This document shows positions 19,001 to 20,996 of a stretch of 20,996 nt of DNA, in pieces. The notes beneath the pieces are model-generated. The model had not been told where the DNA came from. It saw only the letters and a list, made by a program, of their open reading frames with translations, and did no database searches. Position numbers and translations under genes: made by a program. How positions within the stretch are numbered: position 1 is the first letter of the stretch; every line of letters begins with the position of its first letter. Source of the stretch: Phallusia fumigata (taxonomy: Eukaryota; Chordata; Ascidiacea; Phlebobranchia; Ascidiidae); contig QXVZ01007932.1 of the NCBI GenBank assembly GCA_008931825.1, positions 1 through 20,996 of the forward strand, written 5' to 3'.

Positions 19001-20972
19001 GGCAAACGACACTGCTGTGTGTGCATGTGTCAGTTGTATGGCCGCCTGGGCGGTGACTTTATTTCGTTAATATTTTACTGGCGCGGTCCACATAAGATCA
19101 GATGGTCTGGATCTGGCTACACAGCGAAACTGAGTTTGACATGCCTGAATTAGAGCAACCTACAAATTCCTATTTATACTTTCATTAAAAAACAATCCCC
19201 ATATTTTTAAAATTAGTCAGTGACAATAAGTTAAAACAATGCATATACTTGCTGTGTGAATGCAAATATATTTAAAACGTTACCACAACAGGGATTAAGA
19301 ATTATCGAAGCATTGAAAAATTGCATGTGATGTCATTAAGCCACTGCAGACAGGTAAACCACACCACACGTTAGACACAAATTACTCCACAAATACACAA
19401 ACATACATAAAATGTGTAATGTCCACTATAATACCAAATATCCATTTATTAATCATACAGAGAACAAAACTAAATAAAAGTACTTAATTTCATACAAGAC
19501 AGAACATCATTTAATCCCAATGCATTCTTTTACTGAACACACATAAATCACCAAGTAATTACCCAGTAGTGTCCATCTTTTGTGCCTAATACCAAAACAC
19601 ATCTGCATTAACAGAAATCCAACAAAATGAAAAAAATCAGCAATACATACCTGTTGCTGTTGGGCTAACAGGGTCAGAATTTCCTTTAACTTTCCAGATA
19701 CTCCACTGAGAATGAGTGACTTAGTTTCCAGTCCACCTTTGTTTGAGGTGACGAGTTTAAATGTAGGCCCTGTGGCAGCCACTGACTTGCTCGATTGACC
19801 AGCCACGTTGATCTGTGGTGCAGTAACTGGTTTCAACACTGTACTAGGAACCGGTGTTGACCCATCAGCGTTCCACTTCACTTTGGAAATTGGCTTAACC
19901 AAATTCGCTCCAGCGCTTGGCTTGGGTTTATGAGTGACGCGTGGGTCTTTTAGTAGGTCCTTTACTGTGACAGTGCCAGCGGGTATTGATGGTGCTCCTA
20001 CTGCGGATACATATTTAGCGCTAGTGGCAGGAGTGTATACATGACTCCCCAGGGTGACAACATTTCCTGTGCTACCAGCTTTTGGAATCTGTATCATCAC
20101 CAGAGGGGTGGAAGAGTTCGGTATTGTGTGTGCTGAAGAAACGGCTGCTGTGTGCACAACCCCACCACTGCTTATCTTTACAAAGGACTTGCTTGCAACA
20201 TTTGGTACTGTCACTTGTTTGGATCGCTTGGGAGGTGCCCTTGGCTTGAGCAAAATACTCTCGTCCCTTACTGAACCAACTTTCTGAGGTCCAACGCTGG
20301 TTGTAGTAACAGGTGGCAAACTACTTGAAACTGACGACTGCACAGTTGCTGTGACAGTTGTATTGCTTTGCAGTTTGGCAATGTATTCTTCAAACTCCTG
20401 AAGCTGGAGGTTGGTCTTTTGTTTCGGCACTTTAGCTGCAACAATTGGTTCGACCAGTCGAGTGACAGGCCTGGCTGTGGTCCTAACCACACCAGGGTTA
20501 TTGAGGATCATAAAATTGTTTGGAACTCGTGCTGAGCCTCTCTGCATCTTGGGTGAAGAGGTAGGGCTGTTCGGAGCGCTTCTAATACCAAGTCGTACCC
20601 GCTGTAAGTAATCCTGCCACTTTAAAACCTTGTTTGATTTAACACCCATATCATCGCCTACGCCTTGATTTGCATCAGAAGCAGAAGATAAACCACTGGC
20701 TTCCAACACTGCCATCAAAAGGTCAGAATTTTCAGACTTGGTCTTGTCCTTGTGGCAATAATCGTGTTCTGCTGATGGTTGCTCTGTGCATTGTCTGTCC
20801 ACTGGATAAGAGCTAACTCCATCAGTAGAGTTGGTGGGAGTTGAGTCTTCTTCTATCGACTTGCCATCAGCACCGATTTTTTGCCTTTTGTGTGGCAGTG
20901 GGTCAATAAGGACTGTTGAGCGTCGCTTGTCAATTAACATGCGACTTTTAATTGAGGAGCAGTCAATTCCAC
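7009..20972 (-). CDS. PPARGC1: PGC-1 family transcriptional coactivator, 13 exons, 5' end outside window
   Basis: Collapsed model, 5' to 3', all minus strand: 19651-20972, 15236-16438, 13399-13579, 12863-13034, 11520-11672, 11266-11367, 10836-11066, 10285-10377, 10084-10179, 9806-9908, 9581-9714, 9021-9166, 7009-7088. Every junction has GT-AG ends and matching phase. The total is 4,016 nt, a 2-nt entry plus 1,338 codons including TGA. Family diagnosis rests on the order EHDY motif, SKLP-type motif, RS region, RRM beginning NKAIQERRVMYVGG, the RRM end YADLD and the tail DDFDTLLKKAMRR, which parallels vertebrate PGC-1. PGC-1 proteins dock on nuclear receptors and NRF-type factors through LxxLL and HCF-binding motifs and drive mitochondrial and metabolic genes in the nucleus; that role is inferred here. 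The N-terminal activation domain is not in the window. Exons 1-3 and 9-12 also occur as second, allelic-looking copies. Confidence 0.93.
7055..7069 (-). promoter_or_regulatory. CTCF-core-like sequence inside PGC-1 exon 13
   Basis: Minus strand CCAGCAGAGGGCAGA fits the vertebrate CTCF core CCASYAGRGGGCR. It lies in coding sequence (NQQRAD), so chance is a serious alternative. Confidence 0.25.
7626..7771 (-). CDS. PPARGC1: PGC-1 exon 12, second copy
   Basis: Same exon on the left contig with the NSDVTQ variant and the same splice sites. This copy is physically linked to the terminal exon 13, which the other contig lacks. Confidence 0.9.
7976..8162. mobile_element. hAT-like MITE, family B, intron 11 (copy on left contig)
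   Basis: 187 bp with inverted ends CGGTGTTTCTCAAACT and AGTTTAAGAACCACGG. Flanking 8-mers TTACAAAC and TTATAAAC match at 7 of 8 positions. It ends 22 nt from the exon 11 donor. No ORF of its own. Confidence 0.65.
8186..8319 (-). CDS. PPARGC1: PGC-1 exon 11, second copy
   Basis: Same exon on the left contig with identical splice sites and identical protein. Allelic copy by the overlap argument. Confidence 0.88.
8411..8513 (-). CDS. PPARGC1: PGC-1 exon 10, second copy
   Basis: Copy of exon 10 on the left contig with the same acceptor and donor and no differences that I can see. Interpreted as the other haplotype, not a duplicate exon. Confidence 0.82.
8689..8724 (-). CDS. PPARGC1: PGC-1 exon 9, 3' fragment of second copy
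   Basis: The last 36 nt of exon 9, identical to 10084-10119, on the left contig and cut by the N at 8725. It shows that the left contig ends inside exon 9 and should overlap the next contig. Confidence 0.75.
8725..8725. other. Contig join 1 (single N)
   Basis: Left contig ends in PGC-1 exon 9; next contig starts in the intron before exon 13. The sequence 7097-8724 is repeated as 8726-10119, so the two contigs overlap instead of abutting. Confidence 0.85.
9021..9166 (-). CDS. PPARGC1: PGC-1 exon 12: RRM C-terminal half (RNP1)
   Basis: Acceptor TTGTCATAG|C (phase 2) and donor GACCTCG|GTAAGT (phase 1), 146 nt. Joined to exon 11 it reads RRDRDSYAFVTFRFTCDTFE, with SYAFVTF as the RNP1 strand, then CFGGRREFCQVEYADL. 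This parallels YGFITYRYTCDAF and FCGRKQFFKSNYADLD of PGC-1. It has Ile where the other copy has Val (NSDITQ versus NSDVTQ). Confidence 0.92.
9371..9557. mobile_element. hAT-like MITE, family B, intron 11 (copy on second contig)
   Basis: Allelic copy of the element at 7976, same 187-bp length, here with the intact terminus CAGTGTTTCTCAAACT. Flanking 8-mers are TTACAGAC and TTATAAAC (6 of 8). Confidence 0.65.
9581..9714 (-). CDS. PPARGC1: PGC-1 exon 11: RRM N-terminal half (RNP2)
   Basis: Acceptor TTCTTTTTTGGGCAG|AAC (phase 0) and donor GACCG|GTATGC (phase 2), 134 nt. Encodes NKAIQERRVMYVGGIDDD, where VMYVGG is the RNP2 strand, then KIDLRRRFEKFGTIEEISLH. The match to the PGC-1 RRM (KAIEERRVIYVG) is close. 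An open frame continues upstream through the 91-nt intron and gives a false start at GTG 9777. Confidence 0.92.
9806..9908 (-). CDS. PPARGC1: PGC-1 exon 10: basic RS-type segment before the RRM
   Basis: Acceptor CAATTTTAG|A (phase 2) and donor CTCAAG|GTGCGC (phase 0), 103 nt. Encodes TKAPRKRRRSPYSSGSDW and a basic, helix-prone KRRKRLDDKNRQLK that leads straight into NKAIQERRV of exon 11, like the basic stretch before the RRM in vertebrate PGC-1. Confidence 0.85.
10084..10179 (-). CDS. PPARGC1: PGC-1 exon 9: RS/basic linker
   Basis: Acceptor TTTTTTAG|T and donor CAACG|GTGCGA, phase 2 in and out, 96 nt. Encodes DRSWRTQRYKVTARSPERR and then VTYSSSDSDYPTQR. The donor is not consensus, but it is the site that keeps the frame into exon 10 and precedes an in-frame stop by two codons. 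Confidence 0.72.
10285..10377 (-). CDS. PPARGC1: PGC-1 exon 8: RS-rich region
   Basis: Acceptor CTGTTTCCAG|G and donor CCAGA|GTAAGT, phase 2 in and out, 93 nt. Encodes RSRAYRHSYSPKRDRSASQ and then SSWSSRSPSRSP, an Arg/Ser segment in the position of the PGC-1 RS domain, which in vertebrates links coactivation to splicing factors. Confidence 0.87.
10562..10764. mobile_element. hAT-like MITE, family A copy 2 (about 203 bp), intron 7
   Basis: Starts CAGTGGTTCCCAACATGG and ends AAAAAAGGTTGGAAATACGG. It shares ATAGTTAAGCTATTCATG and GAAAAGTTCCAAATAAGCAAA-type blocks with 4640-4845. Flanking 8-mers match only 5 of 8, so the right boundary is approximate. Confidence 0.55.
10836..11066 (-). CDS. PPARGC1: PGC-1 exon 7: Lys-rich block and SKLP-type motif 4
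   Basis: Acceptor TTTCGACAG|G and donor AGCTATAG|GTATAA, phase 2 in and out, 231 nt. The N-terminal third is nearly all Lys/Arg (KKREKKKKRKKKRKKQSKKK), a likely nuclear-localisation or RNA-binding patch. Then comes LLYSKLPHYFLAGRRS, the fourth SKLP-type motif, followed by a Ser/Asp-rich stretch (SSSLSDSSASDDQE) typical of phosphorylated linkers before RS domains. Confidence 0.87.
11266..11367 (-). CDS. PPARGC1: PGC-1 exon 6: acidic proline segment
   Basis: Acceptor TACTTTACAG|C and donor GAGGAAAA|GTAAGG, phase 2 in and out, 102 nt. It completes motif 3 (SAGRYHVVDTV), then encodes TEPPPPEDETVTPETMW and ends KQDQEEK, leading into the Lys-rich exon 7. Confidence 0.85.
11520..11672 (-). CDS. PPARGC1: PGC-1 exon 5: SKLP-type motif 3
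   Basis: Acceptor TTTTTCGCAG|A and donor TACTTGAG|GTAAAT, phase 2 in and out, 153 nt. It begins RMAKGMSSRGSSGNL and ends with RELFYSRLPSYL. The intron splits the motif's next codon (AG|C, Ser), and exon 6 supplies AGRY. Confidence 0.85.
12132..12368 (-). CDS. Candidate small nested ORF, 78 residues, in PGC-1 intron 4
   Basis: ATGGCGACA in a good context opens MATNDCCVVKIYVLR and ends VQVKF. The stop codon overlaps a minus-strand AATAAA at 12128-12133. The paralogous upstream unit starts ATGGCGACTGAT but meets TGA at once, then stays open in another frame (12438-12692). No family is recognised. It could be a small nested gene with a broken duplicate, or chance. Confidence 0.25.
   Translation of the reverse strand: MATNDCCVVKIYVLRHKTGACSVLGLTRDLQPIHNGDLWATTALLLLSGPLPDHCIRVVVDIVVTYKKFENVAVQVKF
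12340..12800. repeat. Diverged tandem duplication in PGC-1 intron 4 (unit about 335 bp)
   Basis: The block around 12341-12450 (GTCGCCAT ... GGTAAGTTTATGTGACGAAATTGGCACTTAG) recurs around 12680-12785 (GTCGCCAT ... GGTAAGTTTAAGTAACGAAATTTGCACTAAG). Similarity is strongest over about 110 bp and weak in the rest of the unit. Confidence 0.6.
12863..13034 (-). CDS. PPARGC1: PGC-1 exon 4: SKLP-type motif 2
   Basis: Acceptor TTTACAAACTTGCAG|GC (phase 1) and donor GTCCCAG|GTGATA (phase 2), 172 nt, joining in frame on both sides. The exon encodes a Gly/Ser start, an acidic middle (LEKNSDFEEL) and then LHYNKLPHYLRGGKVCPR at its 3' end, the second SKLP-type motif. Placement of the motif directly before the donor parallels exon 3. 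Confidence 0.85.
13399..13579 (-). CDS. PPARGC1: PGC-1 exon 3: acidic segment plus SKLP-type motif 1
   Basis: Acceptor GTCAAG|GGGCCG (phase 0) and donor GTGCAG|GTTGGG (phase 1), 181 nt. An acidic run (ECAEESDSEQQ) precedes LFNKLPAYLYSGKVLSAG. The Lys-Leu-Pro-x-Tyr-Leu core recalls the FSKLPMFINSG segment of vertebrate PGC-1, which also follows an acidic stretch. The polypyrimidine tract before the acceptor is weak; an alternative phase-0 acceptor is CAG|TCTGGT nine codons further in. Confidence 0.82.
13785..13803. other. Perfect 8-bp stem hairpin in PGC-1 intron 2
   Basis: TGTAGCTT, loop TTT, AAGCTACA, 46 nt downstream of the exon 2 donor on the minus strand. It is conserved in the other copy at 15172-15190. 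No function assigned. Confidence 0.4.
13849..14910 (-). CDS. PPARGC1: PGC-1 exon 2, second copy, 5' end cut by contig join
   Basis: This is the 3' 354 codons of exon 2, open to the N at 14911, with the same phase-0 CATCAG|GTATAT donor. It is base-identical, as far as I can read, to the complete copy over about 14410-14910. Closer to the donor it differs at about 16 amino acids. It is joined downstream to exons 3-12 on the same contig. Confidence 0.88.
14911..14911. other. Contig join 2 (single N)
   Basis: The contig on the left ends inside exon 2; the next starts inside exon 3. The 1,386 nt 13525-14910 recur as 14912-16297. Confidence 0.85.
14912..14966 (-). CDS. PPARGC1: PGC-1 exon 3, 5' fragment of second copy
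   Basis: First 55 nt of exon 3 on the middle contig, cut by the N at 14911. It differs from the other copy by Pro to Arg at the second residue (GRVPSN versus GPVPSN). Its presence next to the complete exon 2 confirms the exon 2 to exon 3 order. Confidence 0.75.
14912..16297. repeat. Overlap copy 2b (exons 2-3)
   Basis: Partner of 13525-14910; it continues to the right through the exon 2 acceptor and intron 1. Confidence 0.85.
15236..16438 (-). CDS. PPARGC1: PGC-1 exon 2, complete copy
   Basis: The acceptor TTTGCTTTTCAG|CAACAAGGC and the donor CATCAG|GTATAT are both phase 0 and enclose exactly 401 codons. The exon continues the poly-Q run (QQGNTSAS) and carries one clear LxxLL nuclear-receptor box in KTLQQLLTAV, near residue 25. 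Basic or Ser-rich segments follow (KKTVSRRHSAQEK), then an acidic, leucine-containing stretch (LLDSDLLGLDEPANELS) that could be a transactivation patch, then KKIPLRRSMAASEILEDFDI at the end. The apparent methionine start at 16462 lies in the intron, where ATGGGTTTCACC is simply in frame upstream of the acceptor. The C-terminal half differs strongly from the copies at 13849 and 17784. Confidence 0.9.
16505..16897. mobile_element. hAT-like MITE, family C, intron 1 (393 bp)
   Basis: Perfect 14-bp inverted ends CAGGCATGTCAAAC and GTTTGACATGCCTG. Flanking 8-mers CAGTAGAG and TATTAGAG match at 6 of 8 positions. The interior has GGCCTGCGGGTCGATCCGGCCC next to the left end and GCCCCTAGAGGGCAGC in the middle. 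Non-coding, so non-autonomous. Confidence 0.75.
17402..17782 (-). CDS. PPARGC1: PGC-1 exon 1, second copy, truncated at contig end
   Basis: This is the 3' 381 nt of exon 1, matching 19651-20031 with about two differences: one synonymous, one changing Pro to Ser in the PSTVLKPV stretch. It uses the same CAACAG|GTATGT donor. It stops at the N at 17783 because the contig ends there, not because of a biological break. I read it as the other haplotype of exon 1. Confidence 0.85.
17783..17783. other. Contig join 3 (single N)
   Basis: The contig on the left ends inside exon 1; the next starts inside exon 2. 15530-17782 recurs as 17784-20031. Confidence 0.85.
17784..18692 (-). CDS. PPARGC1: PGC-1 exon 2, third copy, 3' end cut by contig join
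   Basis: This is the 5' 303 codons of exon 2, beginning at CAG|CAACAAGGC and running to the N at 17783. Over 768 nt shared with 14143-14910 I find only one difference, a Val to Leu change in QKLVNEN, so these two contigs appear to carry the same haplotype. It lies on the same contig as the full exon 1. Confidence 0.88.
18759..19147. mobile_element. hAT-like MITE, family C, intron 1 (allelic copy, 389 bp)
   Basis: Same insertion as 16505-16897 on the rightmost contig, with small indels and a GC-rich patch difference (GGCCGCCTGGGCGG). The shared insertion site in both copies fits allelism. Confidence 0.75.
19651..20972 (-). CDS. PPARGC1: PGC-1 exon 1 of the window: EHDY motif and Ser/Thr-rich linker
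   Basis: The exon starts after a TTTGTTTGTTTCAG acceptor (phase 1) and ends at CAACAG|GTATGT (phase 0), giving 440 full codons. An NLS-like PLPHKRQKIG lies about 25 residues in. AEHDYCHKDKTKSENSDLL follows; EHDY fits the [DE]HxY HCF-1-binding motif, and the residues after it resemble those after DHDY in vertebrate PGC-1. The rest is low-complexity Ser/Thr/Val/Pro sequence with a likely phosphorylated SAPNSPTSSP stretch and a basic PPKRSKQ. It ends LKEILTLLAQQQQ, so the poly-Q tract crosses the intron. The upstream methionine ORF start at 20985 lies in the intron and is not a real start. Confidence 0.9.
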
Positions 20973-20996
20973 CTGAAACAAACAAATTTATTGAAA

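Larger units (their letters stand above)
17784..20031. repeat. Overlap copy 3b (exons 1-2 and intron 1)
   Basis: Partner of 15530-17782. In the part shared with 14143-14910 it matches that contig at all but one of 768 positions, so it is likely the same haplotype. Confidence 0.85.

Noticed and set aside
18764-19153. 129-codon plus-strand ORF
   Set aside because: Coincides with the family C MITE; the allelic copy at 16505 has indels that break this frame, so it is not a transposase or other protein.

Overview
The window reads as animal nuclear DNA: AT-rich, no bacterial-type gene packing, many small exons with GT-AG boundaries, MITE and SINE insertions, and three single-base N joins. The gene content, the short introns and the strong divergence between apparent haplotypes fit a marine invertebrate, most likely a tunicate (Ciona-like). 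The species is an inference.

Both genes are on the minus strand. (1) About 7.0-21.0 kb holds most of a PGC-1 family transcriptional coactivator gene (PPARGC1). Its 5' end lies beyond the right edge. I can follow 13 phase-compatible exons that add up to 1,337 residues plus a stop. From N to C terminus they give an EHDY HCF-binding-type motif, a long Ser/Thr/Gln-rich linker with one LxxLL motif, four copies of an SKLPxYLxxG-type motif, a Lys-rich block, an RS-rich region, a PGC-1-type RRM split over two exons, and a C-terminal DDFDTLL tail. An AATAAA lies about 120 bases after the stop. (2) About 0.7-3.64 kb holds the 5' part of a secreted modular protein: signal-peptide exon, two LCCL-type exons, possibly one unidentified Cys-containing exon, an EGF-like exon and the start of a C-type lectin domain. 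Nearly all junctions are phase 1. It runs off the left edge.

The apparent tandem duplications in the PGC-1 locus look like an assembly artefact. Each single N (8725, 14911, 17783) joins the end of one contig to the start of the next, and those two ends carry the same sequence. Collapsing the overlaps leaves one copy of each exon. Between the copies there are SNPs, intron indels and a cluster of amino-acid changes, as expected of two haplotypes.

The remaining sequence is intergenic or intronic. It holds several non-autonomous hAT-like MITEs with 8-bp target duplications, one tRNA-derived SINE with a 12-bp target duplication, a degenerate array of a TCGCACCCTAG motif, and a diverged duplication with a small ORF inside a PGC-1 intron. 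I see no prokaryotic features, CRISPR arrays or rRNA.
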